From Pseudomonadota bacterium (GTDB lineage: Bacteria; Pseudomonadota; Gammaproteobacteria; Ga0077536): 40,775 nt of DNA. Made by a program: the position numbers and the translations under genes. Of this stretch, positions 33,736-40,775 are shown one piece after another; the stretch's first letter is position 1, and each line of letters begins with the position of its first letter. The notes below the pieces were generated by a model that saw only the letters and a program-made list of their open reading frames with translations, did not search any database and was not told the DNA's origin. The stretch covers positions 1-40,775 of the forward strand of contig JAQCEL010000010.1 of the NCBI GenBank assembly GCA_027618655.1, written 5' to 3'.

Positions 33736-34977
33736 ATGAGCACTAGGGGACTAACTATGTTGCGGCCGACAGCACTCGCGCTATCAATTCTCGTCACGGC
33801 GCCCGTAACGATGGCCGCTGACCTGGAAAATTTCGTCACCGATCTCTATGGCGGTGACGGCATCCGGCTGTTCGTCGCGCCGGCTTTGTCCCACGACGCC
33901 CATTTTACCGATGAATCGCTGGTAGCCCTATCGAATCTAAACAGCGCAATCACCAGTGCTGTCGGATTCTCCGCATTTAATTCACCTGTTTCTGGGGTCA
34001 CGTTCGATCTCTCAAGCGGGATACCAGTAGCGACCCAAGAGAGTCTTGGACCCCTGCTGACCGAACGTGCAACGACGATTGGGAAGAACCGTCTCAACAT
34101 TTCGGTTGCCTACACGCGGGTCGATTTCAAGCGCTTTTAAGGCACGGACATTGATTCTTTCGAACTCACCTTCCCGCACGTTGACTGCTGTGGTGGTCCG
34201 ACAGGCCCTGACGGAAAGCTTGGTCCTCCCCCCGGATTTGCTGCATTCGAACTAGATACCGTTAGGGTTAACCTCGACGTTACGCTCGAGCAGGATATTT
34301 ATGCGCTGTTTGGCAACTACGGCGTAACGGATTATTGGGATGTCGGGGTTGTCATCCCAATTATCCGAGTCGAAGCCCGCGCAAACGCGTTTGCCAGTGT
34401 CGTTACGGACCTCACGGGCGGTGGACCGCACTCCTTCGTCGGCGCGATAGATGACCCATTGTCTAGCACTGGGGGCTCTAAAACGGGGATCGGCGACGTC
34501 ATTTTCCGCACGAAATACAACTTCCTGAAAGGACACGTATCCCTGCCAAATATGGCGATTACCGCGCAGGTCACGGTACCGACTGGCGACGAGAAGAATC
34601 TGCTCGGCACCGGTGAAACCCGCTTTCGCGGGCTGTTCGTGGCGTCCAAGAAGTTCGGCGAAGTCACACCTCACGTGAATGTCGGCTACGAGGAAGTAAC
34701 AGACTCTGATGAACTCGACAACATGACTTATGCGGTGGGTTTCGATTGGCGAGTGGCTATGCCTCTTACCGTTGCAGCCGATGTACTCGGCCGTTACAAC
34801 CCCGACCTCGACACCATCAGCAACCATCTCGTGGACGTCGCGCTGGCCGCAAAATGGAACCCCTTTAAAGATCACGAGGCGCCACTCAACGCCTATGTGA
34901 TCCTCCCAGTGAACAAAGACCACGGATTGCGGGCGGATGTTATCTGGGGATCGGGCGTCGAGTACACGTTCCAGTAG
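33736..34977 (+). pseudogene. Outer-membrane beta-barrel protein (phenol-degradation MetA family) with one in-frame TAA
   Basis: One continuous frame of 413 codons is broken only by TAA at 34138-34140. The likely start is ATG 33757, with GGGGA eight bases upstream and a signal peptide ending VTMA-ADLENF. Beta-strand pattern is clear throughout. The C-terminal part has VTVPTGDEKNLLGTGETRFR and HVNVGYEEV, ending in GVEYTFQ, a typical outer-membrane C-terminus. Across the stop the text reads RVDFKRF-(TAA)-GTDIDSFEL, so only one residue is affected, and CAA to TAA is the simplest origin. The family forms outer-membrane channels for aromatic or hydrophobic compounds. Nonsense mutation or sequence error is most likely; read-through is possible. 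It lies upstream of the hydantoinase genes. Confidence 0.8.
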
Positions 34978-35468
34978 CTTAACCTTCGCGGGCCTATCCG
35001 GTAATCGCGATGGTGGTGTGATCATCGTGGTACGACAGCAGCCCGTGCCTCACTTCGTCACAACACAGTAGAACCGGATCAGTTGCGGACAATGAAGGCT
35101 AGCCTGAAAAACTTGCCCTATATCCCGGTTTTTTTCTGGTACCAGCTCTGGTAGTACGTATAAAGTTGAAGTTGCCTTGTAGGAACTTCAACAGCTAATC
35201 GATAACATCCCAAATTATTTCCGGCTTACGTCATACGCTCTCTGGTGTCACGAACTAACCGATAAATCTCCATGCGCATGAAACGCGCTTTAGCTCGTAG
35301 CCCCCTGTAAGTTCTCGGCAGTGATTTTATCTGAATCGCGCGTCGTGTATTCATAACGCGGTAGTCCTACGCCGGCGGCTTCGCTATTCTTAGGACAACC
35401 CTGATCGTTTTCAAGCCACTGGCGAGATTGCGGCTGGTTGGCATCGGTTTTTATGTGGTGTTTGCGTC
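34978..35468. other. 491-base leader region before the hydantoinase genes
   Basis: No rightward coding frame is seen; a long leftward frame at 34252-35025 is the shadow of the barrel gene. The region holds a 9-bp inverted repeat (35165-35192, listed separately) and CTGGTACCAG at 35136-35145. Both may be regulator sites for the hyuAB operon. Confidence 0.45.
35165..35192. repeat. 9-bp perfect inverted repeat upstream of hyuA
   Basis: GTTGAAGTT and AACTTCAAC flank a 10-base spacer, about 280 bases before the hyuA start. Candidate operator or leader hairpin. No T-tract follows. Confidence 0.4.
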
Positions 35469-37505
35469 ATGAGTGATTATTTATTAGGGATCGATGTCGG
35501 CGGTACATTCACGGATTTTGTCGCCTATGATAAAACGTCTAAGGCTATCGACGTTTGGAAGAACCTCACTGTCCCGGATGACCCAACATCCGGAATCTTG
35601 CAGGGTATTAGCCGTCTGGAAGACGCGGCCGCGATCCGCAATTTGCGCTTGGGTACGACGGTAGCAACGAATGCGATACTCGAGCGCAAGGGCGCGCGGA
35701 TCGCCTACATCACTACTGCCGGCTTTAAGGACATTCCGTTTCTCCAACGTGGCCATCGAGAATTTCACTACGATCGAACGTGGTCGCGCGCCGTACCGTT
35801 GGTTTTGCGTCGTCATTGCTTCGAAATTGAAGAACGCATTTTAAGCTCAGGTGAGATTCTCAAACCCGTTTCGGAGTCCAGCGTGCGGGACGTCGCGCAA
35901 CGTATTAAGGAACTCGGCGACATTGAAGCGATCGCTGTCGTATTGCTTTTCTCCTATGTCAATCCCGTGCACGAATTTCGGGTACGCGATCTATTACACG
36001 AACTTTTGCCGGAGATCCCGATCTCGATTTCTTTTGAAGTTTTGCCGAAATGGAAGGAATATGAGCGTGCCTCAACCACCATTGCGGACGCGTACATCAA
36101 ACCTATCCTGCATCGCTATTTAGGCGACATGGAAACGCGCTTTCACGCGGCTGGGGTGCTCGGCAAAGTCGCACTGATCAAATCCAATGGCGGCGAGATG
36201 ACCCCAGAAGCGGCACGCCAACAACCGATAAATTTAACGATTTCGGGGCCGACCGGTGGGGTTATTGCGGGCCGCGCGGTGGCGCGCGAGCTTGCCTCGG
36301 ATCACGTTGTAACGCTCGATATGGGCGGCACCTCGACGGATTGTTCGACGATTATAAATCGAGAGATCAGCTTCACGACCGATTTTGAAATCAGTTTTGG
36401 TTTGCCGATCCAAATCCCGATGTTGGATATTCGCACGATTGGCGCGGGCGGTGGTTCGATCGCCTGGATTGATAAAGGTGGAATGTTGCGCGTGGGGCCC
36501 GCGAGCGCCGGTGCGCTACCGGGGCCAGCCTGCTACGGCCGAGGTGGAGACCAAGCAACGGTTACGGATGCGAATCTGATTCTCGGTCGTATCGACCCCA
36601 GTAACTTCTTAGGCGGTGCGATGCCGCTAAATCCTGCAGCTGCCGAGGCCGCATTGGCGAAACTTGCCGAACCGCTCTCGATGAGCATTGCGCAAGCCGC
36701 CATGGCGATCGTGCGCATCGTGAATACCAATATGGTCGGCGCTCTGCGTACGGTGTTGGTTGAGCGCGGACTCGATCCACGCGACTTCGCACTCATGGCC
36801 TTCGGTGGCGCCGGACCGTTACATGCGGCAGAGTTGATCACGGAGGCGGGGATCCCGCGCGCGATTGTGCCGATTCACCCAGGGCAGTTTTCGGCACTCG
36901 GTTTTACCTTAGCCGACGCGCGGGTCGATCTGGAAAGGACTGTCGATATGACGTCGAACCGCTTCGATGAAAGCCGCGCGACGGAAATATTGCAAGATCT
37001 CGTGCAGCGTGGGCGTGCAGAGCTTGAGGCGCAAAACTATCATGACGATATCGTCGTTCAATCGACACTAGAGTTGCGCTACCTCGGACAAAACTACGAA
37101 CTGGAAGTGCCGATCGACTTTGAGGAATTTAACGCCGAGAACCGCGCACGATTATGGCAGGCCTTTCATCAGCTGCACGAGACGCGCTTTGGTTTCAAAA
37201 TCGATAAAGAGGTGATTGAAATGACCACGATCAAAAGCGCGGTCATTGCAATCACCGAAAAGCCAGAGTTCATGCCGCTAGCTGCAAACCTTAGGCGCAC
37301 GCAAAAGCAGAATCGTAAGGTGTACTTCGCCGATGGCGCGCACGACACCCCAGTGTACGCACGCGCGGACTTGCGGAGCGGTGAAACACTGCGCGGACCG
37401 GCGTTAATTGAAGAAGCGGCATCCGTAACGGTCGTGGCACCCGGGCAACGCGTAGCGGTTGCGAATAGCGGGCATTTATTGATCACCCAGGAGGGTTCGT
37501 CATGA
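35469..37505 (+). CDS. hyuA: Hydantoinase/oxoprolinase family protein, A subunit
   Basis: ATP-dependent amidohydrolase subunit of 678 residues, the usual size. The N-terminal actin-like fold has GIDVGGTFTDFVAYD and the second nucleotide-binding block VTLDMGGTSTDCST; a central IRTIGAGGGSIAWID and the later MAFGGAGPLHAAEL are also family blocks. With HyuB it hydrolyses cyclic amides such as hydantoins, 5-oxoproline or N-methylhydantoin; related pairs act as acetone or acetophenone carboxylases. The start ATG at 35469 has no good Shine-Dalgarno. HyuB follows with an ATGA overlap, so the two are translationally coupled. The substrate is not readable. A dedicated transporter is not seen beside it. 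Confidence 0.93.
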   Translation: MSDYLLGIDVGGTFTDFVAYDKTSKAIDVWKNLTVPDDPTSGILQGISRLEDAAAIRNLRLGTTVATNAILERKGARIAYITTAGFKDIPFLQRGHREFHYDRTWSRAVPLVLRRHCFEIEERILSSGEILKPVSESSVRDVAQRIKELGDIEAIAVVLLFSYVNPVHEFRVRDLLHELLPEIPISISFEVLPKWKEYERASTTIADAYIKPILHRYLGDMETRFHAAGVLGKVALIKSNGGEMTPEAARQQPINLTISGPTGGVIAGRAVARELASDHVVTLDMGGTSTDCSTIINREISFTTDFEISFGLPIQIPMLDIRTIGAGGGSIAWIDKGGMLRVGPASAGALPGPACYGRGGDQATVTDANLILGRIDPSNFLGGAMPLNPAAAEAALAKLAEPLSMSIAQAAMAIVRIVNTNMVGALRTVLVERGLDPRDFALMAFGGAGPLHAAELITEAGIPRAIVPIHPGQFSALGFTLADARVDLERTVDMTSNRFDESRATEILQDLVQRGRAELEAQNYHDDIVVQSTLELRYLGQNYELEVPIDFEEFNAENRARLWQAFHQLHETRFGFKIDKEVIEMTTIKSAVIAITEKPEFMPLAANLRRTQKQNRKVYFADGAHDTPVYARADLRSGETLRGPALIEEAASVTVVAPGQRVAVANSGHLLITQEGSS

Positions 37506-39223
37506 GATCAACAAAAGACATGGATCTCGTCACGATGAATATCATCGAGAGCACCATGCTGTCGACATGCCGGGAAATGGGCATTACTTTGATGAAAACT
37601 TCGTACTCCACGATCTTCAACGAAGCGCTCGATTTCACTTGCGGGATCGCCTCACCACAAGGCGAGATGCTGGCGGCCGCCGAGTTTTGTCCGGCGCAAA
37701 TTGGCGGCATGCCGCTACTGATCAAATCTTGTCTGGAAGAAATCCCGCTAAGTGAGATCGAACCCGGCGATGTCATAGTGCACAACGATCCGTATCGCGG
37801 TGGATTGCACACGCCTGAACACACTTTGTTTTGTCCGGTTTATGTGTGCGATGAGTTAGTCGCGTTTACGGTCGCCATCGGTCACGTCGCCGAGGTCGGC
37901 GGCATGGTTCCGGGTGGGTTTCCGTCCGAAGCCACGGAGATCTTTCACGAAGGCATACGCGTGCCGCCGGTGAAGATTAAGAAGCGCGGCGCAGACGTCC
38001 CAGAAGTGTGGAAGTTATGGCTCGCGAACGTCCGCACCCCGCGCTACAACTATGGCGACATGCGCGCCATGATCGCGGGGGTTGAGCAAGGGGCGATCAG
38101 ACTGGCTGAGATCATCGAAAAATACTCGCTCGCGACCTTCAAGCAAACCTGCGCGGACCTGCTTGATTATTCCGAAGCGCGCATGCGCGCAGAGATCGAC
38201 GAGATACCCGACGGTCGCTACGACTTCGTCGATTACATGGACAACGATGGGGTATCGGATTCTGAAATCCGCATCGAGGCGCATTGTTACGTCGATGGCG
38301 AACGAATTGTTGTCGACTTCACCGGATCCTCACCTCAGGTCGCTGGACCGATTAACGCAACCTTAGGCGTTGCTTGGTCAGCAACCTACAATGCGATCCT
38401 GCATTTAACCGATCCTTCGATCCCCAAAAACTCAGGTTGTTTTCGGCCGATAAAAGTTATCGCGCCGCGTGGCACAGTCGTCAACGTCGATTTTCCGGCA
38501 CCCGAAGTCGGCGGTAATACGGAAACGCATCCGCGCATCGCCGGCGCGGTGATCGGCGCTTTGGCGCAAGCTGATCCGAGCCGCGGCATGGCGGCGGAAG
38601 GGGGGACGCATTTGAATTTCGTGTTCGGCGGTCAAGATCAAAAGAATAACGAATACTTCGCATGCTATGACATCGAAGTCGTCGGCTGGGGTGCGCGTCC
38701 GTTTGCGGACGGCAACAACGCGACTGATTCGATTAACGGCAACTGCCGCGTGATCCCAGTCGAAGTGTTCGAAACGCGGTATCCGTGGTTAACCGAGGAA
38801 TACAGCCTGCGCCAGGACTCCGGTGGCATTGGCCAATACCGCGGCGGTTTGGGTACGAGTAAAACTTGGCGCTGCCTCGACGCAGAAATCACCTGCACGC
38901 AGTTGACGGATCGCCACGCTCACCAAGCCTGGGGATTAGAAGGTGGCGGTCCGGGCGCACCGGGGCAGACTTTGTATCAGCACGACGATGACGCGCCGTG
39001 GCAAACGATGGTGGAAGCGTTTAATAAACGCTCGACGAGCAAGTGGTCGAACGTAAAGATAACTCAGGGCGAACGCATTCGGCTTTTAACTCCCGGTGGC
39101 GGCGGCTGGGGAGATACTGGCGCGCGCGATCCAGCGCAAATCACCAGCGATGTCGCCGACGGTTTTATTAGCAAGGGAAGTGCGATCGACGACTTCGGTC
39201 GTCAAGTGGGTGACAAGTCGTGA
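37502..39223 (+). CDS. hyuB: Hydantoinase/oxoprolinase family protein, B subunit
   Basis: Partner of HyuA, 573 residues, the usual size. The family blocks include MGITLMKTSYSTIFNEALDF, then GDVIVHNDPYRGGLHTPEHT with probable metal-binding His and Asp, AEVGGMVPGGFP, and GGNTETHPRIAGAVIGALAQ. The ATG at 37502 overlaps the hyuA stop by four bases (ATGA). Its own stop overlaps the start of the small Cys4 gene in the same manner, so three genes appear coupled. HyuA and HyuB form a cytosolic complex that opens cyclic imide or lactam rings, or carboxylates ketones in close relatives. ATP hydrolysis is by HyuA. Confidence 0.93.
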   Translation: MRSTKDMDLVTMNIIESTMLSTCREMGITLMKTSYSTIFNEALDFTCGIASPQGEMLAAAEFCPAQIGGMPLLIKSCLEEIPLSEIEPGDVIVHNDPYRGGLHTPEHTLFCPVYVCDELVAFTVAIGHVAEVGGMVPGGFPSEATEIFHEGIRVPPVKIKKRGADVPEVWKLWLANVRTPRYNYGDMRAMIAGVEQGAIRLAEIIEKYSLATFKQTCADLLDYSEARMRAEIDEIPDGRYDFVDYMDNDGVSDSEIRIEAHCYVDGERIVVDFTGSSPQVAGPINATLGVAWSATYNAILHLTDPSIPKNSGCFRPIKVIAPRGTVVNVDFPAPEVGGNTETHPRIAGAVIGALAQADPSRGMAAEGGTHLNFVFGGQDQKNNEYFACYDIEVVGWGARPFADGNNATDSINGNCRVIPVEVFETRYPWLTEEYSLRQDSGGIGQYRGGLGTSKTWRCLDAEITCTQLTDRHAHQAWGLEGGGPGAPGQTLYQHDDDAPWQTMVEAFNKRSTSKWSNVKITQGERIRLLTPGGGGWGDTGARDPAQITSDVADGFISKGSAIDDFGRQVGDKS

Positions 39224-39420
39224 GGTTTGCGCCGTGCGGTTACTACATTGAAAGTTATATTAAGTGCGATAACTGCGGTGTTTTGATCTACGACGATGGG
39301 CTACGCGCGCTACAGCCGGAATTCAATGAGAAATTATTTTGTTCAGAGTGGTGTATTGCGTGGTTTACGGAAAAGGCGGCGGGAGTTGAGCAGCCGAAGA
39401 TTGATTTACCATTTGATTGA
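39220..39420 (+). CDS. Small Cys4 (zinc-ribbon-like) protein coupled to hyuB
   Basis: Protein of 66 residues with two cysteine pairs, C16-x2-C19 and C41-x3-C45, spaced like a treble-clef or zinc-ribbon. The GTG start at 39220 overlaps the hyuB stop by four bases, so translation is probably coupled. The amino acid content is not that of a shadow frame, and the Cys pattern (KCDNCGVLI and LFCSEWC) argues for a real zinc-binding protein. Acetone carboxylase systems have a small zinc-containing gamma subunit, much larger than this. A role as a small accessory subunit of the HyuAB complex is therefore an inference from position only. Confidence 0.65.
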   Translation: MRFAPCGYYIESYIKCDNCGVLIYDDGLRALQPEFNEKLFCSEWCIAWFTEKAAGVEQPKIDLPFD

Positions 39421-39605
39421 ATTTGCTGAATAAAACTCATCTTACTAAGCGTTCGGCAGGAACGAGGGGACGAGCCACCCATCGCCGTTGGAGGGTAAGA
39501 TAAATTTTCCGCTTCCATACCATTGTCACCAAGGATTCGCAGAGCTTTTTCGACGGAAACGAGGGTGCTGCTTGTTCCTGTAATCTAACGGGACCTGTTT
39601 TAATT

Positions 39606-39679
39606 TGGCTGGGGGAGAGGGATTTGAACCCCCGCTGGCGGAGTCAGAGTCCGCAGTCCTACCACTAGACGATCCCCCA
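39606..39679 (-). tRNA. tRNA-Gln (anticodon CUG)
   Basis: Complete cloverleaf on the minus strand, with encoded CCA at 39608-39606. The 7-bp acceptor is TGGGGGA/TCCCCCA. The anticodon stem is GCGGA/TCCGC with the 7-base loop CTCTGAC, giving anticodon CUG for Gln codon CAG. The T-arm has TTCAAAT with a 5-bp stem containing one G-U pair. The D-arm holds AGTGGTAGG. A perfect TATAAT lies 18 bases upstream. Confidence 0.9.
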
Positions 39680-39703
39680 TCTGGATCGCGGATCCGCATT
39701 ATA
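39626..39703. repeat. Direct repeat copy 1 (tRNA-Gln 5' part plus promoter)
   Basis: This 78-base stretch, containing the tRNA 5' portion up to TATAAT, recurs as 79 bases at 39827-39905 with only a few differences. Confidence 0.75.
39698..39703 (-). promoter_or_regulatory. -10 element of the tRNA-Gln promoter
   Basis: TATAAT on the minus strand, 18 bases before the mature tRNA 5' end. No good -35 hexamer is seen at the usual spacing. The palindrome GCGGATCCGC lies between it and the tRNA. The same unit recurs at 39900-39905 before the degenerate copy. Confidence 0.6.
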
Positions 39704-39754
39704 TGCGCGTTGGGCGCGGTAGTGGACATCAAGCGCAAGTCGAGGGATAGATTC

Positions 39755-39823
39755 GCAAACAAAGGCTTGTTTGCTCACCCCTACGGGGCGACCTTTGGTC
39801 GTCCCAGCTTCCTGCGGAAGCTG
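39755..39823. repeat. Cluster of three back-to-back perfect or near-perfect hairpins
   Basis: Hairpin 1: GCAAACAA/TTGTTTGC with a 4-base loop (39755-39774). Hairpin 2: GGGGCGACC/GGTCGTCCC with a 3-base loop and one G-T wobble (39785-39805). Hairpin 3: CAGCTTCC/GGAAGCTG with a 3-base loop (39805-39823). They lie between the tRNA-Gln gene and its degenerate copy. The arrangement resembles REP/BIME-type repetitive elements. Confidence 0.65.
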
Positions 39824-39826
39824 GTC

Positions 39827-39881
39827 GAACCCCCGCTGGCGGAGTCTTAAGTCCGCAGTCCTACCACTAGACGATCCCCTA
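39827..39881 (-). pseudogene. Truncated tRNA-Gln-like copy
   Basis: About 55 bases match the 5' part of the tRNA-Gln at 39606-39679, including D-arm and anticodon stem. The anticodon loop has eight bases (CTTAAGAC) instead of seven. The T-arm and 3' acceptor strand are replaced by the hairpin cluster, so no tRNA can form. It is therefore a relic of a partial duplication. Confidence 0.7.
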
Positions 39882-39905
39882 TGTGGATCGCGGATCCGCA
39901 TTATA
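39827..39905. repeat. Direct repeat copy 2 (degenerate tRNA-Gln part plus promoter)
   Basis: Second copy of the unit at 39626-39703. It keeps the TATAAT and the GCGGATCCGC palindrome, with a few substitutions and one extra base in the anticodon loop. Confidence 0.75.
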
Positions 39906-39954
39906 GCGACTGTCGGAAGAGCACTCAGTCCTCGTCGCGCTTATTTTCCTCGTA

Positions 39955-40287
39955 CTAGGCAATTAGGCCGCGCAATAACGCGGAAACCTCCAACGAATCT
40001 TTGATCAACCCGACGGAGTGGTCGCCATCGATGAAGCCGAGTTCTTTGGCAATGTGTAATTGCGTTCGTAATTCGGCGCAGTTCCCGTTCGCCACGACAA
40101 GCAGTCGGCGGTACGAATCCGGCGAGTCGCTTTCGTATCCGGCAGCGATTTTAGCCGGAATAGTAAGGGCCGAACGACAGGTCTGCTCGTAGAACCGATG
40201 GTCGCGGCAGGAAGCAAATAATTTCAGGGTGCCTATCGCGAGATCGCAGGCGCGACTCCACACATGGATGTCATTGAGCGAGCGCAT
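39955..40287 (-). CDS. Four-helix-bundle protein, S23/IVP-like family
   Basis: Protein of 110 residues belonging to the family first found in intervening sequences of 23S rRNA genes. It begins with the family's aromatic strand-like HVWSRACDLAIGTLKLF and continues FYEQTCRSALTIPAKIAAGYESDSPDSYRRLLVVANGNCAELRTQL, followed by a C-terminal helix. Members form pentameric four-helix bundles and may bind nucleic acid; the function is unknown. The start ATG at 40287 has a strong AAGGAGG six bases upstream, placed in the loop of a small hairpin. It is here a free-standing gene, between tRNA-Gln and rpsI, not inside rRNA. Confidence 0.85.
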   Translation of the reverse strand: MRSLNDIHVWSRACDLAIGTLKLFASCRDHRFYEQTCRSALTIPAKIAAGYESDSPDSYRRLLVVANGNCAELRTQLHIAKELGFIDGDHSVGLIKDSLEVSALLRGLIA

Positions 40288-40288
40288 A

Positions 40289-40306
40289 AAGTACCTCCTT
40301 GTACTT
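40289..40306 (-). promoter_or_regulatory. Shine-Dalgarno displayed in a hairpin loop
   Basis: Upstream of the four-helix-bundle start, AAGTAC pairs with GTACTT around the loop AAGGAG. This places almost the entire AAGGAGG ribosome site in the loop, two bases before the ATG. Such a fold could regulate translation, for instance by autogenous binding; this is inferred from the fold only. Confidence 0.4.
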
Positions 40307-40325
40307 CGTGAGTCACTAGTTGAGG

Positions 40326-40347
40326 GCTGAGCTATTTGCAGCTCAGC
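40326..40347 (-). terminator. Hairpin after rpsI, possible terminator
   Basis: GCTGAGCT pairs with AGCTCAGC around a 6-base loop, 36 bases after the rpsI stop. It fits the 3' end of the ribosomal-protein transcript, but no T-tract follows on the minus strand. Confidence 0.4.
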
Positions 40348-40383
40348 TGGCGAGAACCTTCGCAGACTCCCGTCGGCTTCTGT

Positions 40384-40775
40384 TTAGCGTTTACTAAATT
40401 GCGGTCGTTTTCTCGCTTTGTGAAGACCGACTTTCTTGCGTTCAACTTCGCGCGAATCGCGTGTCACGAACCCTGCGATCCTCAGTGGACGGCGTAGCGT
40501 TTCGTCGTAACTAATAAGGGCGCGTGTAATTCCGTGTCGAATCGCACCAGCTTGCCCGGAAATCCCGCCGCCTTTCACGGTTGCCATAATATCGAAGTCA
40601 GTATCCATATTGACCTTGACAAGTGGCTGACGAACGACCATCCGTGCAGTCTCACGTCCGAAATATACGTCGAGCGGTCGGCCGTTGATTACGATGTTGC
40701 CGGTGCCGCGTTTTATGAATACGCGTGCTGCCGAACTCTTGCGCCGACCAATACAATTATATGTTTCTGTTGCCA
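40384..40775 (-). CDS. rpsI: 30S ribosomal protein S9
   Basis: Nearly complete gene of about 130 codons. The window edge cuts off only the A of the start codon, which would lie at 40776; the first coded residues are [19 protein letters not shown]. The S9 blocks are clear: [44 protein letters not shown] and the C-terminal [13 protein letters not shown], whose basic tail reaches the decoding centre of the 30S subunit. It is normally downstream of rplM, which would lie beyond the window. A typical essential gene, normal length, no oddity. Confidence 0.95.
   Translation of the reverse strand, partial: ATETYNCIGRRKSSAARVFIKRGTGNIVINGRPLDVYFGRETARMVVRQPLVKVNMDTDFDIMATVKGGGISGQAGAIRHGITRALISYDETLRRPLRIAGFVTRDSREVERKKVGLHKARKRPQFSKR

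Noticed and set aside
34252-35025. 257-codon leftward open frame
   Set aside because: It lies opposite the beta-barrel gene, has Arg/Val-rich shadow composition and no recognisable domain.
39827-39881. Second tRNA-like sequence as a functional tRNA-Leu (anticodon UAA) or tRNA-Gln
   Set aside because: CTTAAGA could suggest UAA, but the anticodon stem then mispairs; with the good stem the loop has eight bases. The T-arm and 3' acceptor strand are absent.
1-40775. CRISPR array or phage-defence island
   Set aside because: No regularly spaced direct repeats, cas, restriction-modification or toxin-antitoxin genes were seen.

Overview
The window looks like a chromosomal segment of a Gram-negative bacterium, most probably an environmental (uncultured) member of the Pseudomonadota, perhaps Gammaproteobacteria. 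The pointers are an rpsI gene, a 180-kDa-type NAD-glutamate dehydrogenase, a QseBC-like two-component pair, a long-form cardiolipin synthase and an outer-membrane beta-barrel protein. Taxonomy is inferred, not proven. There is no CRISPR array, prophage or rRNA operon. Two complete insertion sequences and several broken genes show that part of the segment is decaying or accessory.

Layout. 1-383: 5' end of NAD-glutamate dehydrogenase (leftward). 843-3024: response regulator and sensor kinase. 3035-4589: leucine-rich-repeat gene split by an IS630-family element at a TA site. 4791-8650: cardiolipin synthase, then a Lon-like AAA_32 protease gene with one in-frame TAG. 8760-9342: frameshifted remnant of an ArnT/PMT-type glycosyltransferase. 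9479-10603: HDAC-like amidohydrolase. 10823-11473: peroxiredoxin-like gene whose first redox Cys position is a TGA, followed at 11 nt by an 8-bp stem-loop, so a candidate selenoprotein. 11642-18978: nitronate monooxygenase, two luciferase-like flavin oxidoreductases, an AraC regulator and a P450. 18975-21533: MFS transporter with an ISAzo13-family element just upstream.

21615-28778 is a leftward block of P450, RND/MMPL transporter with a C-terminal cyclic-nucleotide-binding domain, alpha/beta hydrolase and class III cyclase with TPRs. A divergent thiolase/SCP-x gene lies at 28940-30193. The P450s, flavin enzymes, thiolase, hydrolase and lipid-type transporter together suggest catabolism or export of a hydrophobic substrate (steroid, terpenoid or fatty-acid-like); the substrate is not readable. 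The cyclase and the cNMP-domain transporter could form a second-messenger and effector pair.

30287-34977: Sel1-repeat protein, ModE-like one-component regulator, FHA-cyclase fusion, and an outer-membrane protein gene with one in-frame TAA. 35469-39420: hydantoinase/oxoprolinase A and B subunits plus an overlapping small Cys4 protein. 39606-39905: tRNA-Gln(CUG), a degenerate partial tRNA copy and a cluster of perfect hairpins. 39955 to end: four-helix-bundle (S23/IVP-like) protein and rpsI.

The strongest lead is the candidate selenocysteine peroxiredoxin at 10823-11473. Next are the IS630 insertion whose excision restores an LRR frame exactly, the transporter with a built-in cyclic-nucleotide domain beside a cyclase, and the tRNA-Gln/hairpin duplication.
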